Assembly (NCBI GenBank): GCA_003150235.1
Contig: QAMW01000026.1
Coordinates: forward strand, 92,678 to 156,677
Length of the DNA: 64,000 nt
Direction of reading: 5' to 3'
DNA from: Bacteroidales bacterium
GTDB taxonomy: Bacteria > Bacteroidota > Bacteroidia > Bacteroidales > Muribaculaceae
Positions 41,658 through 50,247 of this stretch are shown piece by piece. Positions within the stretch are counted from its first letter, which is position 1. Every line of letters begins with the position of its first letter. The notes under the pieces were generated by a model that was not told the DNA's origin, ran no database searches, and saw only the letters and a list, made by a program, of their open reading frames with translations. Made by a program: the position numbers and the translations under genes.

Positions 41658-42647
41658 TTAATCTAATCTGACCAATTCATATTTTTGATACCCTAATCCG
41701 ATTGTTTCCGCATGATCAAGTGTGTGCATACCATGACGCGAATCAATGCGTTCAATGAGATGTACTTTACCATGATCTTCTGATGCGCGTACCAAATCAG
41801 TGCAGGCTCTGTCCAAAGCCACAGGGTCAAGTGAGGCCAAAATTCCGATGTCTCCCATTTGAGGGTCTGCCGGAGATGAATCGCAGTCGCAATCTACCGA
41901 AAGATTGTTTGCCACGCTGATATAAAGTATATTTTCTCCACAATGGTCTGCCACTGCTTTTGCCGCTTCTGCCATTGACTCAAGAAAATCATCTTGTGCA
42001 GGACTGCCCCAGCTTGTAGTACTTGCCCCGGCTGAATGGATATAACGTTTACCGTTTGATGACGCAATACCGATGGACATGTTCTTGATTGCACCACCGA
42101 AACCTCCCATCGCATGACCCTTGAAATGCGACAGGACGATTGTGAACTCATAATTCAAATAATGTGATCCAACAATGTCTCGTGTCAGATGACGACCTCC
42201 ACTAAGAGGCAACTCCACTTCACCGTCGGCATCCATAATGTCAACCGGTGCTATTGCGGTAAAGCCGTGTGCTTCGGCAGCTCTACGATGCGCTTCGGTA
42301 TTTCCTCTGCCTCCTCCGTATGCCGTATTACACTCGACAATCGTTCCGTTGACTTCCTGTACCAGATCTTTTATCAATGCCGGTTGAAGAAAATTGTGGC
42401 CGCCCGGTTCTCCGGTGGAAAGTTTAACGGCAACCCTTCCTGTCGCTTCCCGACCTAATGCCTCATATATCCTGACCAGATTCTGAGAGTTGATTTCTTT
42501 GAACATGTAAACTTTCGGAGGATCAGTTAGTTCAACATCTGGTTTTTCTTCAGGTTTGTTCTCTGGATTGTCTGATGCAGAAGAGCATCCCATTCCGGCA
42601 TAAAGGGACATTATCGTCATCATGCTTACTAAAATAGGATATTTCAT
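41658..42647 (-). CDS. Exported DUF362 protein (lipoprotein)
   Basis: A 329-residue protein with a lipoprotein signal (hydrophobic stretch ending Gly-Met-Gly-Cys near residue 21). The DUF362 domain follows: 'RVAVKLSTGEPGGHNFLQP', 'IVECNTAYGGGRGNTEAHRR', 'FTIVLSHFKGHAMGGFGGAI', then Cys pairs in 'LSVDCDCDSSPADPQMGDIG' and 'LASLDPVALDRACTDLV'. DUF362 proteins probably bind iron-sulfur clusters or metal, but their reaction is unknown. It is 12 nt after the TonB-receptor gene and resembles the DUF362 protein at 50248-51375. Confidence 0.82.
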   Translation of the reverse strand: MKYPILVSMMTIMSLYAGMGCSSASDNPENKPEEKPDVELTDPPKVYMFKEINSQNLVRIYEALGREATGRVAVKLSTGEPGGHNFLQPALIKDLVQEVNGTIVECNTAYGGGRGNTEAHRRAAEAHGFTAIAPVDIMDADGEVELPLSGGRHLTRDIVGSHYLNYEFTIVLSHFKGHAMGGFGGAIKNMSIGIASSNGKRYIHSAGASTTSWGSPAQDDFLESMAEAAKAVADHCGENILYISVANNLSVDCDCDSSPADPQMGDIGILASLDPVALDRACTDLVRASEDHGKVHLIERIDSRHGMHTLDHAETIGLGYQKYELVRLD

Positions 42648-42659
42648 AATCTTGAAAAA

Positions 42660-44576
42660 TTAGAAGTGAATATTTATACCACCCATAACCGTTGCCCGCG
42701 GCATGGGATAACCGGCGTTTATCTCGTATTTTTGTGCCAACAGGTTTTCGCCGCGAGCCCACAGAGTAAGCCATTTGGTCGCTGAAAACTGCCCACGAAG
42801 ATTCCACAACACAAAATCCTCGGTAACGTTTTTTTCTCCCACAGAAGTATAAAGACCTGCAATATATTGGAGACCCGTGAATACACTCCAGCGACCCTTG
42901 GTGAAACCGGCACCTACATATAACTTATGTTCCGGAGCTGCAATCATCGGTTTTTCCATGTGCAGGAAACTGTAGTTTGCATCGACAGACCAAACAGTGT
43001 TTATACGGTAAGCTGCCTGCAATTCCACTCCGGCATTCTCTATATTTCCGGAATTTTGATTGAGCATCCCTGATCCGTGTGGATTTGGCAGAATCATAAT
43101 CAGGTCTTTTCCATCAATATAGAAAACATTTACACCATAGTTCAACCGACCGTTTAACAGTGTTTGGGACATGGCTATTTCATAATTCCACATTGATTCC
43201 GGTTTCAAGTCAGGATTCTGCGGCGGGAACATATACATTTCTCTAAGAATCGGGTAACGGAATCCTTTTGTTGCGGAAGCCTTCAACTCTATAGAGTGAG
43301 GCAGATGGAAAGCAAGTCCCGCCTGCGGCACCCACTCGGTCCCGATTCTTGAATGATTGTCCACACGAAGACCGGCATTCAATGTCAGCCATCTGCCAAT
43401 GTCTTGGCGGAAGTCCACATATCCGGCAATCTCATCTTCATGCTTATTCACCAAATCACGTCGTGTACCGGCATTTTCTCCTGCCACATAATCTGTCCAC
43501 GCCTTTCCTCCGTAACGGAACCAATCAAATCCGAAAGTTATACGGTTTCCTTTGAAGAATTGTGTACTCTGATATAACGACAAGCCCATCATATTGTCCC
43601 GCGACTTAAAACGGCCGTTCTGTGAAGTCTCGCCCGCACTGGGTGTATAACCATCGTTAATCCAATGGGTTCCCCAGTTGTAGAAGAAACTCAACCCACC
43701 GGATGTGTTACCGTAGTCGTTGCTTAGGGATAACGATGTGGCACCCCGTGTAATCCGCTGGTCTCCATCAATCAAAGGAGCAGACACCGGACCCGGATAA
43801 GAAGCGTTGAAATGCGTCACGTTCACATCTGCATACATATTCCAGTTATCTGTTATGTCATATCCCACTTTGGCATATCCTCCGTATTGTTCAAAATTCA
43901 TGTCAGCACGGTGTCCGTCAGTACGGTTGTATGATCCGCTGATGACCGAAGAAAACCGTCCTTTCCGAACCATATTGGTCAGTTCGGTTTCAATCGTGTT
44001 ATATGAACCATACCCTGCATGCAGGTTTGTATGTACTCCATCCTTGTGCATTTTTCGTGTCATGATATTTACCACGCCACCCATCGCATTTGAACCGTAT
44101 AGTACGGATGCAGGCCCTCTCAGGACTTCAATCTTGTCCGCCAATAACGACTGGTAAGCATCAGAAATCGGATGCCCGAAAATACCGGCATATTGCGGAT
44201 GACCGTCTATCAACACCATCATTCGTGCCGTGCTTCCTGAAAGTCCGCGAATCGAGATGCCACCGGCGGCACCGCCGGACACGCCATAACCCATTATGCC
44301 TCGTGCTGTAGTGAAAAGTCCGGGAACGTTTTCAGTAAGCACAGGCAATAATGAGGGCTGCAAGGACTGTTCTATTTTATTTCGATTTACCACAGAAACT
44401 GTCTGCGAAAGATGACGCACATCCACAGCATTACGGGTCCCGGTCACCACCACTTCGTCAAGTGCAAGAGAGTGTGTGCTATCAGAGTGTTCTTGTGCCT
44501 GGATTACTCCGTGATAGGACAAAATGACGCATAGCATTATGACGCTTAGGCTTTGTTGAATATTCTTTTTTGTCAT
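42660..44576 (-). CDS. TonB-dependent outer-membrane receptor
   Basis: A 638-residue receptor with a signal peptide (about 1-27) and the plug domain 'ALDEVVVTGTRNAVDVRHLS', with 'ISIRGLSGSTARMMVLIDGH' and 'IEVLRGPASVLYGSNAMGGV'. The beta-barrel follows, ending in '...MGGINIHF' with a terminal Phe. It is of the colicin/BtuB/heme receptor type without a SusD partner, so a metal chelate or small organic ligand is more likely than a glycan. The substrate cannot be named. It is cotranscribed with the DUF362 lipoprotein gene. Confidence 0.88.
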   Translation of the reverse strand: MTKKNIQQSLSVIMLCVILSYHGVIQAQEHSDSTHSLALDEVVVTGTRNAVDVRHLSQTVSVVNRNKIEQSLQPSLLPVLTENVPGLFTTARGIMGYGVSGGAAGGISIRGLSGSTARMMVLIDGHPQYAGIFGHPISDAYQSLLADKIEVLRGPASVLYGSNAMGGVVNIMTRKMHKDGVHTNLHAGYGSYNTIETELTNMVRKGRFSSVISGSYNRTDGHRADMNFEQYGGYAKVGYDITDNWNMYADVNVTHFNASYPGPVSAPLIDGDQRITRGATSLSLSNDYGNTSGGLSFFYNWGTHWINDGYTPSAGETSQNGRFKSRDNMMGLSLYQSTQFFKGNRITFGFDWFRYGGKAWTDYVAGENAGTRRDLVNKHEDEIAGYVDFRQDIGRWLTLNAGLRVDNHSRIGTEWVPQAGLAFHLPHSIELKASATKGFRYPILREMYMFPPQNPDLKPESMWNYEIAMSQTLLNGRLNYGVNVFYIDGKDLIMILPNPHGSGMLNQNSGNIENAGVELQAAYRINTVWSVDANYSFLHMEKPMIAAPEHKLYVGAGFTKGRWSVFTGLQYIAGLYTSVGEKNVTEDFVLWNLRGQFSATKWLTLWARGENLLAQKYEINAGYPMPRATVMGGINIHF

Positions 44577-44727
44577 ATTTCTATTTCATCTATGAAATTC
44601 TGAATAATGGCAAACATTCTTTTGCCGTCATACAATCTCAGCGAAGAGCTTCCACAAGGCAAATGTCATTACATTGGATTGCTTATGAAATAGTAAATCA
44701 AAGTCCTTGACAACTCTAATCAATATC

Positions 44728-45402
44728 TCATGATAAGCTTTTTCCCAAGCGATATGCCTTGTCGCCATAATCCGTGTCACGCACAGATCCTGCTGTCCAG
44801 ACACCGGGAGCGACAATTTCGCCTACGCTTTCCCAGCCAAGGTAATCCATCATTGTGCGGTAGTGCAGGAGCATGGGCTCCGCATCACTTTTAGCCGTGT
44901 TTGCGTATGTCATCAGATAGGCGGCTTTTTTGTAATGACCCTTAATTTTCCCATTGATGGCATAAAAGCGGTCGATTACTCTTTTCATCTGTGCGGAGAT
45001 ACCAAAATAATACATTGGTGTGGCGAAAACCACCATGTCGGCCTCGATAAGATGCGGACGGAGTTCACTGAAATCATCGTTGAAGATGCACGGGCCGTCC
45101 ATACCGCAACGGTTGCACGCGCGGCATGGCTCCACTTGCTTGAAGGCACAGTCGAAACGATAGATTTCATGACCTTTTTCTTTCGCTCCTTCTATGAACC
45201 GGTCTGCGAGATAAGCAGAGTTCCCGTTTCGGCGGGGGCTGCCCGTGAGTACCACTATTTTCATTTTATCTTGTTTTGATTCATTAGATTCAGATACCTC
45301 ATCATCAATACTCATCGCCGCCAGACTCTTTATGGCACCGCCGGCAAGAAGTGTGCTACCTACGGCAAACACGGATTTTTTTATAAAATCCCGTCTTTTC
45401 AT
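44728..45402 (-). CDS. Exported flavodoxin-fold NAD(P)H oxidoreductase
   Basis: A 224-residue protein with an N-terminal export signal of twin-arginine appearance ('MKRRDFIKKSVFAVGSTLL'). It is followed by an FMN-reductase fold: 'IVVLTGSPRRNGNSAYLADR' (phosphate loop), 'CRACNRCGMDGPCIFND' and 'VVFATPMYYFGISAQMKRVI'. The Cys-rich stretch is shared with iron-sulfur flavoproteins. It lies between the TonB receptor and the CMD-family gene. Confidence 0.82.
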   Translation of the reverse strand: MKRRDFIKKSVFAVGSTLLAGGAIKSLAAMSIDDEVSESNESKQDKMKIVVLTGSPRRNGNSAYLADRFIEGAKEKGHEIYRFDCAFKQVEPCRACNRCGMDGPCIFNDDFSELRPHLIEADMVVFATPMYYFGISAQMKRVIDRFYAINGKIKGHYKKAAYLMTYANTAKSDAEPMLLHYRTMMDYLGWESVGEIVAPGVWTAGSVRDTDYGDKAYRLGKSLS

Positions 45403-45424
45403 TCTGTTACCGATAAAAATTCTT

Positions 45425-46261
45425 TTAATCCTCCGGCTGGAAATCCTTGATGATGTTCAATGCCTTCAGTGCGGCCGGGAAGCCGATGTAAGGCATACAC
45501 TGGATGACGGCAGCCGTCACCCGCTCCTTGCTGTTGCCAGCCTTCAGGTTGGCGCGGAGATGGGCGTGAAGTTGCGGTTCCGCTCCGATGACGGTCAGGA
45601 CGCAGTAGGTCAGCAGTTCTCGTGTCTGCGTGTCAAGGCCGCTTCGTGTCTGGAAGTCGCCGAAGTGTACTTCGGTCAGAAAACGCGCGACCTTTTCGCC
45701 CATGCCGCCGGGCACGTCCTTCATCGCCTCTTTCATCCGGTCTCCGTACAGCGGATATTGGATTTCATGCCCTTTTTCGTAGCGGTTCTCTTCCGTGACG
45801 GTTGCCTGTGTTTCCAGCGGCACTTCGATTCCACGCTCCGTGAAGGCTTCGTTGACGGCAGTCATCGCATTCAGGACTTTGGGGAATCCGATGATGGGAG
45901 CGCACTGGTAAACGGCCTCACGCAACTCTATGGGCGTGACCCCGACATTGAGTGCGGCTCCCGTGTGCCCTTTCAGTTGGGGCAGTTGCTGCATGGTGGC
46001 GAGGCATACGCAGGTAATCATTTCACGTGTCTTTATGTCCAGATCTCCCGTGCGGAACACTTCACCGAAAATGTATTTCTGGAGGATGTCCATGATTTCC
46101 GGATCTGTGCCACCACCGTTAAGTGCCTCACCGCCGAACAGGGCCGTGTAGTTTTCCTTGCATAATTCTATTCTGTCCATATCGTTTGTCTTTTCTGTTG
46201 TCCGGGCAAAAGCCGGTAGCGAAACGGCAACCAGCAATAAACCCAAAATTACTTTTTTCAT
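45425..46261 (-). CDS. Carboxymuconolactone decarboxylase-family protein, two domains
   Basis: A 278-residue exported protein from the ATG at 46261 ('MKKVILGLLLVAVSLPAFA' signal peptide). It contains two AhpD/CMD repeats: 'IKTREMITCVCLATMQQLPQ' with 'LKGHTGAALNVG', and 'TQTRELLTYCVLTVIGAEPQ' with 'LHAHLRANLKAG'. Cysteine and histidine occupy the usual positions in the first repeat. Such proteins act as peroxidase-like or decarboxylase enzymes; the true reaction is unknown. It lies 13 nt after the amidohydrolase gene. Confidence 0.83.
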   Translation of the reverse strand: MKKVILGLLLVAVSLPAFARTTEKTNDMDRIELCKENYTALFGGEALNGGGTDPEIMDILQKYIFGEVFRTGDLDIKTREMITCVCLATMQQLPQLKGHTGAALNVGVTPIELREAVYQCAPIIGFPKVLNAMTAVNEAFTERGIEVPLETQATVTEENRYEKGHEIQYPLYGDRMKEAMKDVPGGMGEKVARFLTEVHFGDFQTRSGLDTQTRELLTYCVLTVIGAEPQLHAHLRANLKAGNSKERVTAAVIQCMPYIGFPAALKALNIIKDFQPED

Positions 46262-46274
46262 TGTTTTCAATTTT

Positions 46275-47288
46275 TTATCTGTTGAATAATTCACGGGCAT
46301 TCTCCGAGAAGAACCGTTCCGCGTATGGCGCCAGCTCCTTGTCGGCGGCAAACTGTTCGCGCATCCGTGTCAGGTTCCCCTCCAACACGCTGTCCGGCAT
46401 ATAAGGATAATCCGAGCCGTAGAGAATATGCTCCGGCGTGGTGACGGTCAGCATCATTTTAACTATTTCGGGACTTGCGCCTCCGGCAAGGTCGTAATAC
46501 AGGCGCGAGAGGTTGTTCTCCCAGTCAATCTGTTCCATAAAACCTTTGGCAAGCATCGCCGGATGGACGGCTTTCATGCGGGGTATTGCCATCGGCAGGA
46601 AGGAACCGCAATGTGGTACAACGACCTTGACATTGGGGTTACGTGCCAGCACATTGCGCGAAATCATATTGACAACGGCACGGGTCGTTTCGGCCGGATA
46701 TTCATATACCGCAAGCGGGGCGGTGGCAATGATACTGTCATTAACCGGTGTAGGCTTGTGCGGATGTATGATGATTACGGCATTTCTGTCGTTCAGCACC
46801 TTCATCAACGGGTCAAGTGCTTCATCCCCGATATATTGCCCCCGGCTGTTTGTCGCCAGCTTTACCCCGTCCGCGCCCAACGTGTCGAGCGCGTAAACGG
46901 CTTCCTCGATAGCAGCATCGACATCGGGCAGGGGCAACGCTGCGCAGAACTTGAATTTTCCCGGATACTCCTTCTTCAGACGGGCACAATACTCATTGTA
47001 TTCACGGATGACCCGTCTGCTTTCCTCCGTATCACCGAACCACGGTTGCGGGGCGGGCATCGACAATACCGAACATTCTATTCCGGCTTTCTGCATGAAA
47101 GCGATGTGCGATTCCACGTTCCAAGCCGGCAGCGGAAAGGTCTCTTCCATTGCGGCACCGTGCTTTTCCAGCACCGCCATGTATTCAGGCAGGATGTTGT
47201 GGCAATGCACATCAATGGTCTGCCCGAATACCGGACAGCTGATAAAGAGTGTGGACATAGCCATGAGTAAAACCAGTTTTCTTCCCAT
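46275..47288 (-). CDS. Amidohydrolase-family protein (ACMSD-like)
   Basis: A 337-residue exported member of the amidohydrolase_2 family. Signal peptide (1-22), then metal motif His-x-His in 'TIDVHCHNILPEYM', His in 'AVIIIHPHKPTPVND', His in 'VVPHCGSFLPMA' and an Asp in 'HILYGSDYPYMPDSV'. The family includes decarboxylases of aromatic acids such as ACMSD. A periplasmic decarboxylase or hydrolase of a cyclic acid is plausible and would fit the CMD-family neighbour. Confidence 0.82.
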   Translation of the reverse strand: MGRKLVLLMAMSTLFISCPVFGQTIDVHCHNILPEYMAVLEKHGAAMEETFPLPAWNVESHIAFMQKAGIECSVLSMPAPQPWFGDTEESRRVIREYNEYCARLKKEYPGKFKFCAALPLPDVDAAIEEAVYALDTLGADGVKLATNSRGQYIGDEALDPLMKVLNDRNAVIIIHPHKPTPVNDSIIATAPLAVYEYPAETTRAVVNMISRNVLARNPNVKVVVPHCGSFLPMAIPRMKAVHPAMLAKGFMEQIDWENNLSRLYYDLAGGASPEIVKMMLTVTTPEHILYGSDYPYMPDSVLEGNLTRMREQFAADKELAPYAERFFSENARELFNR

Positions 47289-47294
47289 ATCGAG

Positions 47295-47786
47295 TTATTT
47301 TCCCCCGGTTATAGATTCAAGCCACTCCGTGAACTGTTTTTCAGACAAAGATCTGTTCAGCAGTTTCCCGGCACACCAGTCTATTTCGGGATAGGCTTTA
47401 CGCAGGTTTTTCTCGCAGTTGGCAATGCCGCTACCACCCGAAGTGGCAAACGGCACCACCTTCTTGCCTGCAAGGTCGTGGCTTTCGATGAACGTGTTTA
47501 TGATGGTCGGCGCAATGTACCACCATACGGGAAAACCGATGAATACCACATCGTACTTCTCCATATCGGACACCCGTCCTGCAATGGCAGGACGGGATGT
47601 CGCATCACGCATCTCCACGGAACTGCGGCTTTGCCGGTCATTCCAGTTCAAGTCTGCATCCGTGTAAGGTTGCTCCGGTACTATTTCATATAAATCGGCG
47701 TTGGCTACGGCCGCCAGTTCACGGGCAGCCTCCCTCGTCGTACCGCTGCAAGAGAAATAGGCGACCAATATTTTCGGACTACTCAT
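47295..47786 (-). CDS. Flavodoxin
   Basis: A 163-residue flavodoxin-like protein with the FMN phosphate loop 'VAYFSCSGTTREAARELA', 'VVFIGFPVWWYIAPTIINTF' and 'FATSGGSGIANCEKNL'. It is cytoplasmic and likely carries electrons to a reductase of the island. It lies 6 nt upstream of the amidohydrolase gene. Confidence 0.87.
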   Translation of the reverse strand: MSSPKILVAYFSCSGTTREAARELAAVANADLYEIVPEQPYTDADLNWNDRQSRSSVEMRDATSRPAIAGRVSDMEKYDVVFIGFPVWWYIAPTIINTFIESHDLAGKKVVPFATSGGSGIANCEKNLRKAYPEIDWCAGKLLNRSLSEKQFTEWLESITGGK

Positions 47787-47804
47787 GTCATTTGATTTTA
47801 GTGA

Positions 47805-48749
47805 TTACACCATAGGCATCTCCCACGAGCCGCGGGTATCAACATCCGTTCTTTCAGCGGCTTCCTCCAGCGTGTTCATTTCCTCGTCGGTCAGCTTCAC
47901 CTTTATGGCTTCCAGCGCATCCTGCACCTGGGCAGGTTTCGTCACGCCGATGATAGGTGTCGTTCCTTTGCCAATCGCCCAAGCCAAAGCTACCTGTGCC
48001 GGAGTGATGCTGTATCTCTCACCGACAGTGCGCATAACGGCAACGAGCTTTTCGATTTGCGGCAACAGCGGATTGTAGGTGTCACCGCGCTGGCTTCCGG
48101 CAGGCAGCGGGTGGGTGGTGTCATATTTTCCGCTTAACGCACCCTGTTCCAGCACCATGTATGCCCAGAAGTCTATGCCGTTCTCCTTGCAGTAGTCAAG
48201 AATGCCCGCTTTCTCCGACGAACGGTAAAGGAGGCTGAAATGGTTCTGCACGGCGGAAATATGCACTCCTTCTTTGGAAAGTATCTCTTCCGCACGCTTG
48301 ATCTGTGCGAGGTTATGGTTGGAGACACCCACACGCCTTACCTTGCCGCTTTTCACGAGACCGGCAAGGAACGGGGTCCATTTCTCCACATCAGCAGGAT
48401 TGTGAATCCAGTAGATGTCGATATAATCCGTGCCGAAGCGTTCGAGGCTGCTGTCAAGCATATCCTCTACGGGATTGGCGGAATCCCCGGCAATCTGGGG
48501 CGTGAACTTCGTGGAGATGAGTACGTCCTCACGGTCGCACTCTTTGGTGAACGCGGCGAGTACGCTTTCCGAAGCACCCATGCCATACACCACGGCAGAA
48601 TCCCACAGGTTCAGCCCTCCGGCCATTGCCGCATCGAATACGGGCTTCAGCTCATTCACTCCAAGGTTGTTTCCGAATACCTGGTCGCCGCCGGCGAATC
48701 CTGCGCCCCATGACCATGTTCCTAATGCTATTGACGGTTGATTTTTCAT
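47805..48749 (-). CDS. Aldo-keto reductase (second copy in the island)
   Basis: A 314-residue AKR of the oxidoreductase type: 'SIALGTWSWGAGFAGGDQVF', Asp and Tyr in 'LNLWDSAVVYGMGASE', Lys in 'LISTKFTP', His in 'IYWIHNPADVEKWTPF', and 'PIIGVTKPAQVQDALEA' near the NADP site. It differs clearly from the AKR at 40692-41555, so the two are not a recent duplication. Confidence 0.88.
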   Translation of the reverse strand: MKNQPSIALGTWSWGAGFAGGDQVFGNNLGVNELKPVFDAAMAGGLNLWDSAVVYGMGASESVLAAFTKECDREDVLISTKFTPQIAGDSANPVEDMLDSSLERFGTDYIDIYWIHNPADVEKWTPFLAGLVKSGKVRRVGVSNHNLAQIKRAEEILSKEGVHISAVQNHFSLLYRSSEKAGILDYCKENGIDFWAYMVLEQGALSGKYDTTHPLPAGSQRGDTYNPLLPQIEKLVAVMRTVGERYSITPAQVALAWAIGKGTTPIIGVTKPAQVQDALEAIKVKLTDEEMNTLEEAAERTDVDTRGSWEMPMV

Positions 48750-48796
48750 ATCTGTTTCTCCTTATTTATTTTTTTGACTATAATTGAATCTGATTT

Positions 48797-49435
48797 TTAA
48801 CGTATGAAGTTTGTCATCGTATGCTGTTCGTGTGCCGGGAACTCGATGCCGTGTTCACGCCCCGTTGCTATGCACTTCAATAGCCACGCCATGTTTTTTG
48901 CGAGGGTGCGCATGGTTTGCAGCCCCTCTATGTCACGGCGTATTTCATCCGGTGTATTCCCGTGTACCACGTTCCAGTATTGCGACGGTACGATGGGCAT
49001 GTTGCAGTCTGCCATGTACTTGTTCATCTGGTCGAGTGCAGCCGTGGCACCGCTGCGGCGGCAGGTGGCAACGGCAGCGGCAGGCTTTCCCGCAAAGTGG
49101 TCGCCGTTGTACTCGTCAATCATGAACACCCGGTCGAGGAACGAGGTCATCGCACCGCTTGCCGCCGCATAGTGGACGGGGGTGCCGAACACGAAGCCGT
49201 CGTATTCGTCCATTATCTTCACAAACTCGTTGACTTTGTCGTCCCGGAAGCAACTGCGCTTTCCCACGCACGCCCCGCAACCGATACATCCGGCCACGGG
49301 TTGGTTCCCTACCCAGAATATGGTGGATTCGACGCCTTCGGCTTTCAGCGTGCCGGCGATTTCCGACAAGGCGGTGTGAACACACCCGTCCTTGTGGGGG
49401 CTTCCGTTTACCAGCAATACTTTCAATGTATCCAT
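48797..49435 (-). CDS. Iron-sulfur flavoprotein, flavodoxin-like
   Basis: A 212-residue NADPH-dependent FMN-reductase fold: 'VLLVNGSPHKDGCVHTALSE', a cysteine cluster 'VAGCIGCGACVGKRSCFRDD' and 'GFVFGTPVHYAAASGAMTSF'. The cysteines suggest a Fe-S cluster next to FMN, as in iron-sulfur flavoproteins. It likely moves electrons from NAD(P)H to an organic acceptor. It is 13 nt after the tautomerase gene. Confidence 0.85.
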   Translation of the reverse strand: MDTLKVLLVNGSPHKDGCVHTALSEIAGTLKAEGVESTIFWVGNQPVAGCIGCGACVGKRSCFRDDKVNEFVKIMDEYDGFVFGTPVHYAAASGAMTSFLDRVFMIDEYNGDHFAGKPAAAVATCRRSGATAALDQMNKYMADCNMPIVPSQYWNVVHGNTPDEIRRDIEGLQTMRTLAKNMAWLLKCIATGREHGIEFPAHEQHTMTNFIR

Positions 49436-49448
49436 ATTCTGTGCGTCG

Positions 49449-49637
49449 TCATTTGTTCATATCCGGCAGGAGGACACCTCCTACACCAACGTTCTCCGGA
49501 TCGTTCTCCTTGATGAAGACGAAGATGACATGTTCGGGCAGCCCGGTGATGCGTGCTGTCGATTCGGTTACTTCCTTGACCAGCTGAGCTTTCTTCTCCT
49601 TGCTCATCTTGACCAGTTCCATTGTTATTGAAGGCAT
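49449..49637 (-). CDS. 4-oxalocrotonate tautomerase-like protein
   Basis: A 62-residue tautomerase with the catalytic Pro2 after the initiator Met ('MPSITMELVKMSKEKKAQLV') and 'GLPEHVIFVFIKENDPENVG'. These enzymes use Pro1 of the processed protein to move double bonds in keto-acids. Its presence supports an aromatic or quinone-derived substrate for the island. Confidence 0.86.
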   Translation of the reverse strand: MPSITMELVKMSKEKKAQLVKEVTESTARITGLPEHVIFVFIKENDPENVGVGGVLLPDMNK

Positions 49638-49673
49638 GATATTTTCTGTTTTAATCAGGTTGTACGATTTGTA

Positions 49674-50237
49674 TTACATGTTCTCCTCCCGGAATTTCTT
49701 GCCGAGCGTAGTGCATTTGCCTATCATCTCACCGGTACGCAGGTAGGAATAGGTAGGCATCTCAAAGAGGACGGGCTTCAGCTTGTTATAGTCCACTTTG
49801 CCATCTACGTTGAGCATTTCCTCCTCTATGTATGTGTTGGCGATTTTACAGATGAAGTTGTCGAATGTCTCAGTTTTGTAATTGTCCGTCACTTCACATT
49901 CCATGACCAGCGGGCTGTCCTCGATTACGGGTGTGCCGGCTTCTCCGGGATGCCATGCGAAAACCTGCGACTTGTCTGTTTTCGCGCCGCTTGTAATCCC
50001 GACATAGTCCGCACGGGGAAGCAGGGCTTCGTCCACGATGTTCACGGACAGATGCCCGGTATTTATGATGCCTTGATTTGTATGGTGCTTATTGAACAGA
50101 CTCACCATAATTCGGTCATGACCTATTATGCCTACATGACCGGCCAACAGCCATGTCGGTTTGTCCTCTATCATTGTTCCCACAACGACTGTCGGTGTGG
50201 GGTAAAGAGCTAATACCGAACCTATATTCTTCTTCAT
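49674..50237 (-). CDS. Flavin reductase-like FMN-binding protein
   Basis: A 187-residue flavin reductase-domain protein: 'YPTPTVVVGTMIEDKPTWLL', 'GHVGIIGHDRIMVSLFNKHH', 'GHLSVNIVDEALLPRADYVG' and 'DNFICKIANTYIEEEML'. It likely binds FMN and reduces a small substrate or supplies reduced flavin. It lies 11 nt before the DUF362 gene in the same direction. Confidence 0.85.
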   Translation of the reverse strand: MKKNIGSVLALYPTPTVVVGTMIEDKPTWLLAGHVGIIGHDRIMVSLFNKHHTNQGIINTGHLSVNIVDEALLPRADYVGITSGAKTDKSQVFAWHPGEAGTPVIEDSPLVMECEVTDNYKTETFDNFICKIANTYIEEEMLNVDGKVDYNKLKPVLFEMPTYSYLRTGEMIGKCTTLGKKFREENM

Positions 50238-50247
50238 GATTTCTTGA